Assembly: GCA_016801885.1 (NCBI GenBank)
Contig: CM028889.1
Span: 20,776,001-20,840,000 of the forward strand
Direction of reading: 5' to 3'
Origin: Toxotes chatareus
Taxonomy: Eukaryota; Chordata; Actinopteri; Toxotidae
DNA: 64,000 nt
Shown one piece after another: positions 23,701-38,700 of the stretch. Both the position numbers and the translations under genes were made by a program. The stretch's first letter is position 1. Each line of letters starts with the position of its first letter. The notes below the pieces were generated by a model, which was not told the origin of the DNA, did no database searches, and worked only from the letters and a program-made list of their open reading frames with translations.

Positions 23701-26700
23701 AAAGGCTTGAATAAGGCCCCACCCCCCACATGTTCTACAAGGAGCTACACGTGGGCTTAATGAAGACAAATAACTAGCTTAACTTCACCATACACACAGT
23801 GAGCATCAGCCATCGGTTACAAAGGCCATCCCCTGTGGTTTGGCGGTCAGTGGACCTGAAGTGAGAGAGCAGCATCAAACAGAGCACCCATCTGAAACGG
23901 GATTAGAGTTGTATGCGGGTTCCGATTATGCAATATTTATCTGTTCTTTTCTCAGGGAGCATGGCACATGAACTCGGGGAACTTTCAGAAGCAAAGGATT
24001 AATTTGCACGCATTGGAATTAGCGCTCAGATCAAAGCGAGGGGGTGTCATGGGAGTATCCAAAACCTCTGTGTATCTAGAATAGAGATTTCGCTTTGCTG
24101 TGTTCTACTTCTATTTTCATAATGATAGGGAGAGAGAAAAAAAAAAAAAAAAAGGGAAACATCAAGGGGAATTCAAGCTGGAGTTGAATATAATTAACCA
24201 TCTGTATGCAACAAAACCTACCAGACCAAAGCAAAGATAGCATACAAGTAAGGACAGAGTAAACAGTGAGAAAAACAAAGTAAGTTAAAACATACACAGG
24301 GATTTTCTTGCCAGTTCAGAGACAATATGAGACTAGCAGACCGTCTTCGTGTTGGATCTTGGTGGTTAGTCTTGTGAGAAGTGAGATACTACAGAGCACT
24401 GAGGTGGACTGGGACTTGTCTCTGTGTTTATTTGTGGATTTCCTCTGTATAAACTGAGACTACCAGGCTCTTCCTCTTTTTCTTTTTTTTTCTTTTTTTT
24501 TTTACTGTATTGCTGTTTACCCTGAAGACACACAAGTTATGTAAGAATCTGGGCAAAGACAAGAGAGCGATTAGCTTCAGCACTTCTGGGCAAACACACA
24601 CACAAACACACACACATAGACGAGAATCACTCCTCTTACCATCACAATCACCCAAGTGGGCCACGTTTCCCTGTTCAACATCTTGCTCGAACGGCAGTCT
24701 GCAGGGGAGAAGAGACACCGTCATTAATCAGAAGACACAGCAGCACAGCAACTCGGCCACTGATACACAGCACAGATCCACTCCGATAAAGGAAAGCTAT
24801 CTCAATGTTACAGCAGAAGACGAGGTACAAGGAAGTGTACATCCCTGCAAGCTCCTTTGACACCTTGACTGTTGAAATCCTTGTTTTTATTATGAGGGGG
24901 GAAAAAAAAATCATTACAACTGCAAAAGAACAGAGGAGGCCCCTGAGCTGCAATAACTATCATTATAATTTAAAGATAACCACTTATGCCTGCAGGGTCA
25001 TTTATTAAGCTAATTAATGCTCTAAATTGCAAATATTTCTAGGTCAGCATACTTGTCTTCACATTAGATATTTGTGGTGTAAATATAAACCTCCTGTCTT
25101 CAAGTATTATGCAGTTAGTGGAGTTTTAAAAAGTCTGTTAAAGTCATTAATATGCTGCTTAAGGTTCTAAAAAAATGTAATTAGATCATCATATCAACTT
25201 TATGAAAAATCTACTACAACCTTCTGAAAAAGTACTTTGTCATATAAGTTGAATGTTCAACAAAAATAAAACCTCAAACTTTATGTTTTCTGTTATTTTA
25301 GAGAAATGATGACATATCTTATTTCTCCAACTCTATCCCCACGCTTCAAAACTCATTTCCCATTTGGGCAACAGGGGACCATGGAAAACTCAAAGGACAA
25401 GAATATATGATGAAGTGTGGAAGCAGAGAGGAAATGATGAGAACAGCACACAGACCAGGTGTTTATGAAAAAAAAACTGTGTTCAGGCTATCAGGAAAAG
25501 CAGAAACATTGCAATGGACAGACTGAGCAAGTATGTGTAGTAATGTGTACACACACATATGGTTATCTTTAAATTATAATGAATGGCCTTCATTAACAAT
25601 TGGCACAACCTGTGCCTTAAAAGCAATTTACATAGGAAACTACTTTCTACTTCGGTTTCACTTAACGACTGTAATCTGGGGCAACCAGCTAGCTTGGCAC
25701 TGTCTGACGATAACAAACATGTAAAAGTCACTAATTAACACATTTTATCTAATTTCTTTGATCTGTGAAAAAACTGAAGAGTACATACAACGAGCTGTGT
25801 TTTGGCTGGTAGTTACGTGCTCAGACTGTTTCTTGGTTGGGCCTATTTAGCTCTTGGCAAGAAATCAAATAAGCGCATTTCCCAAAATGTCAAACTATTC
25901 CTTCAATGAACCAACATATTTAAGAAAATACCTTTGACTTCAATGCGTGATTCATTAATCAATGTGATCCCTTGGCCATACATTGTTAGACTTAACCACT
26001 GAGACGTGACTCACACTCGTAATCAAACACTTCAGAGTTGTAAGGATCGGTTGTATCGGTGAGCGCTTGGCAGAGATGCTCAGGTGTCCTGATGCAAGTC
26101 TATATAATACTTTAAGGGGTATTAAGATATATGGGAGCTTATTTAAAGCTACAAGCCTTCAGGGAAGCAGGCTTGTTGTGATTCTTACTTACAAAAGAGG
26201 ATATTTAAATTTCCTGGTGGGTGAATATCACAAATCAAAGATTTACAGGTTTATGTTAATTTTTCTTAATCTGTTGTGGTAATGAATCAGTCAAAACCGC
26301 TGAAGACAATTTGAATTAAACTGGAAAATTGCGACAAAGAAGTAAACAATTTTAAGTTTTTCATGGTTCTACACTGAAGCACCATTTGGCCCACAAACAA
26401 CCTTTGAAGAACCAGAGCACAAACTGCCCGGGGACACTGAGTGGAGCTTACTGGGACAAAAGACTAAGAAGTCAGCAATTAGCTAAAGGTTCAGGCAACA
26501 GCGCAACATTTGTGCGTTTAATGCCTCGACAACACTGTGACAAATGAGTCCAGCCGCGCTGTGAACCTACAACGGTTGTCATCTTAATAAAGAACAATGT
26601 TTTGTGTTCAGCTGGCTGCCTTTCATTGACTGTAGGTAATCTACTTTGTATACATTAGCTTTGTCTGTGGGTCTGTGTGTGTGTGTGTGTGTGTGCATGT

Positions 26701-29700
26701 TTTTTTTTTTCCTTTTTCATTTCCAGTACATTCTCCCAGGTACACTGGCTTTATATAATAAAGCAAGAAGTGATGAAGACCATATGTTTTTGCATGTTGC
26801 GTGCTGTGGACAGCGATTACAGATGCTTGGCCGGGAATATTTGTACCCTAGGGGATACTTCTGCTGCCAGAGGGCACGTATAAAGATTATGGAGCAGCTA
26901 AGGTAATTTAATGAAATAGAAATTCTGGTTTGATTTAAAAAAAAAAAAAAAAAAAAAAATCCCCATATATTGAGTCAGCGGAACGCCACATGTTGCAATT
27001 ACAGTAAGAGTATGAATAGTCAGCATGTGGGCAGAGAACCAGTTTATTAAATGTCGTGAATAAACTGTTGTTTTGTCACCATATTCTCAGTGGTAGGAGT
27101 TAGATGAGACCTTTTCTGTCTCACCTTGTTCAGCTGTACTATAATAACAGTGAACACAATGAACACTGGATAATTAGAAACACACATACATACAACACTA
27201 AAACCAAACCTAAAACCATGTTTTCCTCCCAGTAAAACAACCACAACAACTACTTTTATTAAAAATACAAGACTTCTCTTCCTCAGAAACTGCCCGCAGT
27301 ATGATCTGATGTTATATAACACCAATTGCCGACTTCTCCTCTGGCGTCAGTTCGCAAAGAGAGGTTGGATTATTCCACAAAGAGGAAATCCACAGTAACT
27401 CGATGCAAAATCGATTGTCGAGTTGACCGCCCTTGGTAAATCAAATCAAGACCAAACACAGGGGCCTTTAATGGTATAAGCAGGAAGCCTGAGGTGGTCT
27501 TTAAGGTCCATGTTGTCTGTTCTGCTGGCACTACACCTGTGTTTTGAAGGCCTAATTCAGTAAGCAGCCTGACTAAAAAGAGATTTGATTTCCCTGGAGG
27601 GAGGCAGCTGTGACTGGAGGTGAGCTGTCAAGACAGACCGCTGCGTCTCAGCAGCAGGAAGAGAGAGAGGTCGCACAAACACACACACAGGCAAGTTTGT
27701 GCAGCTATCCTTGTTAGGATATTGCACTGATTTCCATTCACTGTGGACAGCGTAACCCTAACCTTAACCAGGACCTCAGAATACTGGGAAAAGTAAGGGA
27801 AAAGGTAACAAAAGTGCACGCATGCGCACATGCATGCACACACACACACACACACACACACACAGCGCGCACACACACACACACACATTTGCACACATCC
27901 AGACAGATACACACATTCGTGCACACACTCAGACAACACACTGTCTGGGTACAAGTGAATAACACAGACTGTGTTACACAACAGAGAAACAAACACAAAG
28001 TTCTGCACTCAGTCACAGATCTACACAGTGTTATATGGCCACTGCTTGATAACAAGCAAAGTGAAAGAACATAGCATTGTTTAACAGCAGCAGCAGACAT
28101 GTTGAATCAATAAGAGTACACAGAGCAGTCTGTGTGACAGGCTACTTAGAGGGCACAGATGTTGCTCAGAGGCACAAGTAGTCACAGACAGAATGAAAGA
28201 CTTCCAGACCAGATAAATAATTTATGGGATGTCTCTACGGGTGTGCTGTCAGAAAAATAACCTTGAGAGGAATAATAAAGGTAGAAACAAATCAAAACAA
28301 AACTAAAGAATAAAAAAAATGAATCAAAGGGAAAGAACAGAGAAAGCTGGTAAAACAACAACTACAACTTCAGATGGACTTAAAAGACAGCTAGAATAAT
28401 AAAGCAGACAGACAGAGAGTCAGTATGGTGACACAAGGCAGATACTGCGTAACGTATGAAGCGGAGTGTGTGTGTATCATGGTGATGTATATACAAACAG
28501 AGGCGTCATACCTGGTCCCAGGTCTGAGGAAGGAGCAGGTGCTTCCTCTGGTCCAGCCACAGTAAGGATCCCTGGAGGCGATACAGTTCCTGCAGAGAAA
28601 CACATAAATTCACTTGATCGCTTACACTCCAGGTTGTGTGTTCTGTTTTTCTTGATTTTCGCTGTAATTAAATGCAACATTACTGTTGGTTTTTGCACAT
28701 TTTTAAGCAACAACTACAAATCACAAACACCAGCCAGCCAGTTTTCCAAAGTATGTCATAAACTTTTAGACTGATTTCCTTCCTCAGAGGAGGTCACTGT
28801 TTTTCTGTCATTTCCAACTTGTGAAGACTTGAAACATGCTTGATAATTTTATTCATCTCAGTGAATACTTTGTCATCTACTTCTTTGTCAAAGTTACGAT
28901 ATTGGGGTGAGATGATCTACTCAAGAGCATAGACAATTTTAAAAATACCACTCCCTTGTTGGTTCATGTAAGTGGTTCTAAGGACTGAGGGTGAAAGTTC
29001 ATTCTTGACTTTGGAAAAAGCAGTTGGGCAAAGTGGGTACTTAGCTGTAGTGCAATGCAACTGAAATCTTTCGAAAATAGTATGTGGCTACGACTAGAAA
29101 AATTCAAACATTCTGAGATTTGAGGGCTATTTGTACAACAACCTTTTACGTGTAAGAACTCACCAAATTTTCATTACTGTAACCACTTCACAGTATCCAC
29201 GCAGCTTAATACTTCTGAATTCAGTTTTCAAAGGACAAGGTTTATAAATTAGATAAAATTACAACATCTTTAACTCCATATTTGTGCTCAATCTCTGAAA
29301 CATCAGATTTCAGATTGTCCTTGACTGCTGAAACAAGGAAAGTTTCTGAAATGCTTCCGAAATTCTGACAAAAATACAAAACCAGTGAGATGTTCATTGT
29401 GACGGGTTACTACACTCAAACAGTGTCATGAATAGAAAGCGCTCTGTGCCTGGAAGGTAGCACATCAGTGTAAAAGTCTGTGGCATATTTGGAAAAAGGT
29501 TTTGCAGGAAAGTGAAGCGGCTCTCAAGGGATTAGTCATTGCTGACCAATAATACGGTATGCAGAACCTCCAATATGGTCCACTTGCTCAGTGGTTGACC
29601 GCAAAACATGAGTTTTTAATGATGGGTCTGTACGTGGAGTTAAATGAGGTTAAAAGGTCAGTCTGCAAGTGAACGCTCTGTGTGCATTGGAAAGCAGACC

Positions 29701-32700
29701 ATTTACTGTAAGATGTTAAATTATTAAAGATTTATTTGACCATGTAGGCTGAGAGCTGATGAGAGAGGAGTCAGTTCATCAGTTGTAAAGACACTAAATC
29801 AAATCTTAGAGTAAGTTCAGACCTTTAAGTGTCACTCAGAAATCTACTCGTACACAGGACATTAACTCTCATATTCGGATCTAAATACATAAACGCTGAA
29901 CACACCTGAGGAAACGTGAGCGTTTCTGGATCACACTCTTGTGCGACTCACCTGGTTCTGTGAACACACTGCATGCCTGATGAGTTGGCGTGTGCGCCAG
30001 TTTGTGTTAGTGTGTCAGTGGACCCTAAGGGGCCACAGCCACAGGCATCAAGCCTCAGCAAGTGCATCAGCAAGGCAGAGCGAGTGTGTATTTTGGTGTG
30101 GGTGTGGAGGTGCAGGTGAAATAGGATGACTGTGAATATGTGCATTTTTATGTTTAATTAAATCGGACTGATGGACTGACTCAGAGAACTTGCTCTTTTT
30201 CACAACTGCTGTTCAACATTTAACACACTCACGCCACTAAGATGCCAGAATAAATCAACTGAGCAACTTCCTCTTTGTGCTTTCTGATAATCTAATGAAG
30301 TGGCGAAAGAGAAATGAGCCGATAAATGGAATAAAATCACATCAACACATTAACAATTGATTATATCTTACATTAAATCTGATGATATAGTAACATTGTT
30401 CAACTGTTATATGGCTTTGGTACATGTTTACTATTCTCCTGAGATTCATTATCACTTATTATTTATTTGCACTGTTATGTATTATATTGTCAGAAAATAT
30501 TATCATCATCTGGTAAAATTACCGTGCATCTACAATAAAGTTACTATTGCTGGCTGAGGCAATAACACAGCATTACTTTTAATGATGGTGTGTTACAATG
30601 GGAGCTTTTATTAAATTTTCTTCCAATTTACTGGCGCATTTTATTGTGTTTTTAGTCATTTCAGGATTAGATGGCAGTTAACAGATTATCACCTTGCTCA
30701 AGGGCACAGTGACAGTTGTTATTAACTTGTAATGCTGTGTTATTATTGCAAGAAAATTCAGGTCAGCTGCAGATCAGCATGTCTAGAGCTGGCAGGGCTT
30801 CACCATATCTTTCTCAAGGACACTTGTGAAGGCAAGATGCTTCCTGAATGGTCATCTGGCTTTTTATTATGACGCCCTGCTGCACTTTTATGTCCCTGCT
30901 TGAACAGTATTTGGTGCGGACTTACTTCATGCATCGGGAGTAGAGCTGGCATCGTGCCACGGGTACTCTGACCACACAGGAGGGGAAGGCGAGGAGGAGA
31001 GTGTGGCTCGCCCTGTCCAAAGTCAGAGACAACAGCTGCCTGGCCTGAGGAGAGTCTTCAGCACACCTGCAACACACACACATAGGCAGGCACACACAAA
31101 AAAAAAAAAAAAAAAAGGCATTAGGCAATTTCAATTACCAGACAGAGACTGCATACTAAATCTCTGACCTCGCTCTGAGGATTACAGCAAGAAAAAAGCT
31201 TTCTTCATGACTCAATGCAAAACACATCTAAACATTAACATCTCTAATAAATAAAAGCCATAAATAAAGAGAAAGTGAAGAGAGGCTGTCCGTGCTGATT
31301 GTAGAGGTTTGAGGGGTCGGCTGGCCATCAAAAAGCAGAAGCCAGGAGCTGAATCACATCTAATTGGCACTTAGAGCTATGATAGCCAGCAACAACCTGC
31401 CTCGGTGCAGTGGATTTATACCTTTTTATGCACATGTGCACTCATGCATCAGTTGTATCTGGATGGTTTATGGTAATAACATCGCTGCGGGCCCACAGTC
31501 ATTAAGAAAAATCTGTCATTCTGCTAAGGCCAAGCTGTGAGTCATTCTTCACAACCAATATCACAAAAGGTAGATAAAAGGAGAAGGACAGATGTGCAGA
31601 AAGTGGAGAAAAAAAAAAACAGAATAAACAACTAATAAATGAAAGAAAATGGCAAATAAAGAGAAAAAAAATCAAAGACGAGAGACTCATGAAAAGAAAG
31701 TAAGAAAGAGAAGACCAAAATCAGGTCACGGGAGTAAATACAGGCCCTGTTAGTGTTGCATCATTTTCAGGTCATTTCCTGATTTATTATGGCAACACGG
31801 CAGTCATAAACCGGTGATTTCTATCTGTGCTGACCTCTGTGTTGACGGTGTTAATGGTCCTGCTTCTACGTACCGTGAGGTTTATTACAGCACACAAGTC
31901 TTCTCTTTGTCTGTGTATGTAAAATGAAGTTGGGGGGTGGCCTAGAGCATTAAGGAAACAAAACAAAAAAAAAAAAAACCTGATGTGCCTGAGCTCTGTC
32001 TCCTGATTAGCTGGGTGACTGCTGTGATAGCTGGACTGTCACTGACCTCCTGGTGGGCTCACCATGCACACCAAATTATCCCTCACACACTGGCCCCTAT
32101 CCACACCAGCTTGTTCATCACACAGTCCCCTCATTTCATGTGCCATCACTATCCCTCATTTTGTCATGTCTGAAGCAGAACAAATAAGCTGGAACATAAA
32201 CTGGTGACAATATTCTAGATGGGGATGGGAAAGGAAGGAAGTTTATTACTAAATAAGAAGTAAAATTATAAGGAGGTTGGACTCTAGCATAGGAAGAAAG
32301 TTTGTTTCCAGCCAGTTGATTCAAGAAATATTTGTTTATTTGCCCTTTATTGCAGGAAAAATGGCATATATATATCAGGGAGCACAATTATGGCAACAGA
32401 AAGCTAGCGTTTGGAAACATGTACTTTATTTTGAAATGCCTCTAATTACTACGACAGAAAGATAATCACCAGCCAAATCTGCCTGGATCTGCGTGACAGT
32501 CCCCCCACCCCCCACCCTGCAGCTCTCCACCATGTGGAACAGCGCATCTTAACAAAGAACAAAGGCAAAAATGAAGATTGAAAAGGCATTGTGCTCAGCT
32601 CCTCCTTACGTGGTGATGGGTATCCAATGAAGCCGCAAAGCTGCCAGCGTCATGTAAACTGCTAATTAGAAAGGGACAAGAAGCCGAGTCCACTCCAAGC

Positions 32701-35700
32701 TTTTGTCAAGATCCAGATATTAAATATGATTCAGTTTCAGACTGAAGATAAAGGGTCATTTTTCGTGATAGTGTGTAATTTTGGTCAAGATTAAGGATAA
32801 TACGATTTTATCATCATATCATTACTTTCTGATGTTTTTCCCGTATTGCCGTCCAACAGTATGTTTCCACCTCATTAGAAGATGCTCAGATTTGATAATG
32901 AATATTAGCCTCTAATCCTATTCTTTTCTGTTTGCCCTATTTGTATTCTCTGCATGGAGTTGCATCGTCTCGGCTCTGGCACAATTATTTGTATCTCTTG
33001 GAGAATAGGTGAGGTTTTCTACATAATTCAGGACACGTCGTGTTTCCAGGACATGTCAGGATTTTTTTCTTTCTTTCTGCGACTCTTTTTTTAGGCGTAT
33101 CACACCACCAGCTCCTCTCGCTGTGTATACATCACCTCCCCGTCAGTCATTTAACCCTTACTGGGCCACTGCTGCTGTATGTCTTCTCTCTGTGAGCTGT
33201 TTTACATGAAGTTCTGTTAACATACAGGTTTGTGCCTTAAAGAAATAGTTTGACATTTTGGGGAATATGCTTGAGAAGCTGGTTAACTTTGTTTAAAACA
33301 AAAACTGGAAACAGGGTGAAACAGGTTCTGGCTCTGTCTAAAGGTAACCAAAATCCACCTACAAGCACCTTTAAAGCTCACTAATTAACACATCAGAGAA
33401 CCTCAAAGAATGCCAGGAAGTTGCTGCATGCTGCCAAGAAGTAATAAAGGGCACATAACCCCCCACAAAGCAACAACACGACTATTTGACACTTTGCTTT
33501 ACATATGGATTTAACAAACAAGATATAACTGGTGAGTTTTAGATGTGCTACTGGGTGATTTAGTTACCTTTGGACAGAGTCAGGCTACCCGCTAACCGGC
33601 TGCTGGCTGTAGCTCATATTTAATGGACAGACATGAGCGTGGCATCGACCCTCTTATCTAACTCTCAGCAATAAACCTAAAAATGTATTTCCCAAAATGT
33701 TGAACTGTTCCTTTCACATTTCCTTCTAGTAGTTTTAACATCTTACTTATCAGGGTTGAATCCTTCCAGTTCCTCCAGGAAGATGTTGCTGTTGGTGACG
33801 GTGTTGTCCTGGTTGGGCATGATAAGGAACTTCAGGATGGTCCCTCTGCTCGACCCGAGGAAGAGGACGGTTCGGTTCCTATAGGACCCTGCTTCTGTAT
33901 CTACCACAATCTTATTCAGCTGGTATCTGCACAGCAGGAGAGAGATAAAGAATTATATGAACACCACAGAGCTGTGTGGCTCATTTGGGACTTCCATGGA
34001 AGCTAAAAGCATAGTTAAGTAGCTCCTGGGGGCGAGTTTAAGTGCATTACAACTGATTGGTTTAGGTGTAAAATACGGACTCTTGTGAATTTAAATCATA
34101 ATATGCCATTTTCTCTTGAGTCACTGCAAAATGAAATGAATTCCACAGAGAAAAAAACTGCTCATCAAATTTGCATAATAAACTAATTACAGCAGACGTT
34201 CAGTCATTAATAATATCAGTCAAGTAAATGGGCTTGCCCTGGAACAATAGCAGAGTGTTGCTGAACTACACACAGTCCTGTGTGTATGAGTCAATAGACG
34301 AGAATAGAAGCCATGTTGTGCCGGGTGTTTAATATTCCACATACATCCAGTCCCCATAATCCCCTGGTGGCTGGACAGCAGCAGAACTCCATACGGTAGA
34401 GAGAAAGAGAGAGAGAGGGATAGAGAGAGGAACGCATGCATTTATGTGAGGATGTGCTACAGCTGCTTGCCTGCTACCACAAGCTAGAACACCAAACCAG
34501 GATAACTTCAACAGAAGGAATCCACAGCCTGAACAGACAGGCCATGTGTCTGTTTGCCACCATGTCTGTAAACATCATACAGAAATTTAATGGAATCAAC
34601 TGTTTTGTCACTGACTTGTGTAAATAATAAGTCAACCTAAAATTTCTGGTTTTCATTCAAAGGCCCTCGCTTATTAACATGAGATCTTCTGACTTGAAGT
34701 CTTGTGATGAGTTGAATGAATGCGCTGCTGAGTGTTGAACAGTCTCATTAAGCTTCTAAAAAAACAAACAATTTATTGGCTAATTAACAAACTTCCCAGC
34801 ATGCAATATTTGAGATTTAAGACTTGCCAGAGGCCGGTCTTTTTTTTGTATCGAACTATAAATGAAGGAATCTCTGCCTGTCTGTCCTTCGATTTTCTCA
34901 GCTAATCCCGTCAATTGCAAACTTCACATGAATACTGCTGAGGACCCAAAACAAATGCAGAGTTGACTGTGACTGTTTTTGAATGAGCGGTTCTCGAGCA
35001 ACATGAAAGGGGAAACATTAAAAGACACGTCAGTTAGAGCTGGGGCGACGCATCCACGAAACCAACAATATCGATTACGACAATGACACGTTTACAGAGG
35101 TGGCTGCGCCAGATCGAAGCATGGATTTCCCTGAAAACCTCGCACAAGATCAGCTACAGTGTGGGAGTATTTTAGACTGTGAAAAACCTTACTGAAACAA
35201 ATGAATGACTTTATTTTGCAAATCTGTTCTATATGAACATTTCACAACTCCTTCATTAAAAAACGTTTCCTAGGAGACAGAGCTGCCGTTTGACTGCTTG
35301 TCTGAGTTCAGTCTCACCTAACCATGGTTCTGACTATCCAGGGTCTTTGTCCAAGTGACGGGACAGCTTCATCCATCAGCGGATGGGTCTTGACGAAGTT
35401 GAGCATGTCATCGGGGAAAGAGTTGGATGAATTAAACTTGGATCCTTGAACAGCACAGCCACCGGGTCTGGGGACAGGAAATTTCATCACAAGTTTAGCA
35501 GACTTTACAGAGTGGCATTCCCATTCTGACTACTGAAGGTCTTGGTGATTAAATAGTTATATAATTAGAATGTCTAGACTTTCTGGGTGTCTCACATTCA
35601 GACAGACATCCTTTTTTTTTTTTCCCAAGAAGAGTTTGATTTGATTTAGTGAAAAGCTCATATTTGAAGTATCTGGAAATCAATAGATAGCTGCATGAGG

Positions 35701-38700
35701 TCAAGACATGCCTTTAGATTGGCAGGGGACGAGCTATATCCATGTGAAAAATGTATCTCCCACATAACTTTCAGATTTCTGAAGAAAGTTTCTACAGGCT
35801 GTAATATCTCATGCAGTATCTTCCTATATTCTTCGTTACTTGTGTATTTCCTTTATGTATGAAATCTTAACATGAACTAAGCATGAACTTAAATACAAGT
35901 TGCTCACAGTAGTGTTTTTTCTCTCATAGTTCTCCAATAACAACCTGAACACAGGTGCATAAATTGATTACAGCCATCTGCACCTTGGTTTCGGGATGAC
36001 TTCATCTGGGACAGGCGTCCAGATAGACTCGGGTGATTTCTGCTCCTTGAACCTCCCGTCAAACACCGCGGCCAGCTGCTCCATATCAAACGCACATACC
36101 GCTGAACCTGGGATACTGCAGAGAGCGAGTGGTGAGACAGAGGCAGAGATAAAACACTTTAAGCTGATACGAAATGACTGTCAGTCCTGTGTCAAGTGGG
36201 CTTTACTTTCAGACAGGGGTGCAGAAAAAAAATAAGTGAAGGAAAAAGGAGAAGAAGATAAGGTGGAGAATACCTCCTCTGAAAAATAGACTGAAGGAAA
36301 GAAGTTAAAAAATAGTCAATTGGAAGAGTGAGAAAGGGACACACAGCCGGTGAAGACGACAAATTGGATTTGGGCTGTTCATATTTTGACATTCAGTGTT
36401 TGAACACAAAGGAAATTGTTATTGAGACGGAAAGAAAGACAGGATAAGATAGATGCTGTCAACTCAGTGGGTGAAGAATAGATATGAAGCGGATGCAATG
36501 GCTAGATTAGGCCTATGAAAAGATCTTGGCTGGAATTCCTGGAGTATAAAACGAAATAGGAAATGAGTCACTGAATATTCTGCCTTCCACAAAAGCGTGA
36601 GGTAGGGGGCGGGGGAGGGGGGATGCTGAAGATTCTCGTAAAGGAAATGAACCCAAGAACACGTTCCAGTAAAAAGCCTGGTGCACCTTGGAGGCTGTTT
36701 AACTACTCGTGAACCCTGCAACTGGGAACAGAACATCTGTGTCCATAGCCCACACACAAACACACACACACACACTCACAAATGCACAGTCAAAACCAAC
36801 AAACAGAGACACAGTCACACAAAGTTAGACTGTCTCCTCACTGAGCCTCATGCTATGTTTTCATGTTATGGCTACAGAAACTAAGCACTTCAGAGACAGA
36901 AATAAAGGGAACAGTGTCAGGATGAGATAAGGAATGAGTTTTAAAAAAAACATCCCATGCTTCCTGCTCCAAGACTCAACTCTCTGCTCTGAATGTGTCC
37001 TCATCAGTGACTAATGGTGCGCACGGTGTGAGAGCTGGTGACTAAGTGCTAATACCTTTGCGACACACACACAACAAAAAAACCTGAGAGACTGAGTCAC
37101 CTGCAGCCTGCTGCTACATGAATCCCACACATATCCCATCTGTTTCTTTCTTTTCTTTTTTTTTTTCTTTTTTTTAAACAGTGTCCAACTGGTGATTTGA
37201 GGGTCTGTGCCCCGGTGACGATGAAGCAAGCTGAGAGGTGTTTCTCTTGAATGCGCCTTTGAAAGCCACAGAAGGGTTTGTTTGGGAAGGCAGAGCCTGA
37301 AGGCTGCATTTTGGTTGCAGCAGGGGCCCGTTCCCTCCTGATGCACCATTTGATCAGGTCTCCCTCAGTACTTATCGTTCATAAGCATGGATGTGACTCT
37401 GCCCCACCCAGTGTGGCGAAGCGCAGGCACCAGATGTTATGTGTGACATGTCTGCCTGCTCTGAACTGATACCAGCTTTGCTTCCTTTCTCTACCTTTTC
37501 CCACCCCCCCGGCTCTCTCTTTCTGTCTCGCCGCAGGTCGCTAGGTTTGCCCCATGTAGGGCTTTGTGTCTAACAGAAGAAAGCCAAATGGCCTCAGGCT
37601 GTTTTTCTCTCTCTGAATTCTTTTAATTATTCTCATTTGCGCTCTGCGTTAGTATCTCCTGCTTTTGTATCTCGGTCCGTTTGTGTTGTTTTCTTGTACA
37701 CATCATTTTCAATCATTTTTTCAGTCACCGTCCACACTTGAGACTGCTGTCCTTTGTTTAAGTTCAAATTTAGATGTTTCCGTCCTTTGGAATTTGTCCT
37801 TCCTTCAATCTTTCTCCTTCACTGAGGTTGAGTGACAAGCTGTCCAGGCAAGATACATAGGGTATCCGTTTGAGAGAGCTGCTGTGGAGGCTAAAGTACT
37901 TCCTCACTATTTAACAAGCTCTCTGACAGCTTGGAATAACACAGTCCTCATGGACACATGATGCCTCCAAGGAGTAGATGAGGAAGAAGAGAAGATGGCA
38001 GGAGCCAGGGGGGGTTTCAATGTCAATCCTCTAATTAGACTTACACTTACCACAGTCATGGTCAATGTAAAAAAAAATAAAGACCTTGTGAAATATAGTA
38101 TGAATTAACCACATAGGGGCTATATAATTTCTGTTAACATATTTATAAATAAAGGTCATAAATCCCACACACTCAGTACGATTATCTGTATAGTACAGTC
38201 CTGCCAACTGGACCATTTCCAGTAGGACTTTATTGTATATTTTCTTAGATGATTTTCATAATCTGAACTGGGGTTTTTTTTTCTCTCAACATTTTTGTGT
38301 TTGATGATTAGATTAACGGAGTTGACTTGATTTACCAAACTTGGTATGTAGCCAGAGGGGTTTCAGATATACTTCAGACAAACATTTTGGCTGCCACAGT
38401 GGAAGAAACTGCAATGGGAATGGCCTTGCACTGAACTAACAAGGACATTTACTCCAATTAACCCTTTTGTTTGTTCTGCAGAGCAACGCTCCACTGGTAT
38501 TTTATGGAAACTGTTTGACATTTGAGGGGAATACACCTATTCCCTTTCTTGCCAGAGTTAAATGGGAAGATCAATACCATATCATATCTGTGCAGTAACC
38601 ATGAAGCTGGAACCAGACTAATGGAACGTTAGCTTAGCCAAAAAACTCAAATGTAAAGAAATCCACCTATCAGCACCTCCATAGCTCATGGCACAAATGT

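Larger units (their letters stand above)
6237..24639 (-). other. sema6b: intron 15 (18,403 bp), the largest in the gene
   Basis: It separates the PSI-end exon from the transmembrane exon. It contains (GA)n at 7066, (TTTA)n at 11681, purine-rich tracts at about 9670-9890 and 13580-13760, the candidate cassette exon at 13849, a perfect palindrome at 14351, transposon relics (about 10860-10950 and 22157-23212), pyrimidine-rich sequence at 19020-19400, and a GC-richer unique block at 13330-13530. Other open frames here are short and have no recognisable domain. Confidence 0.85.
24699..28511 (-). other. sema6b: intron 14 (3,813 bp)
   Basis: It holds a partial inverted-repeat element (about 25790-25907), (GT)n next to poly-T at about 26674-26710, an A23 run (26937-26959), a telomere-like repeat fragment (27691-27790), and a long alternating purine-pyrimidine tract (27814-27888). 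No other gene is seen. Confidence 0.85.

Noticed and set aside
27628..28100. Cysteine/valine-rich minus-strand open frames of 120-126 codons
   Set aside because: They are translations of the CA/GC microsatellite at 27814-27888.
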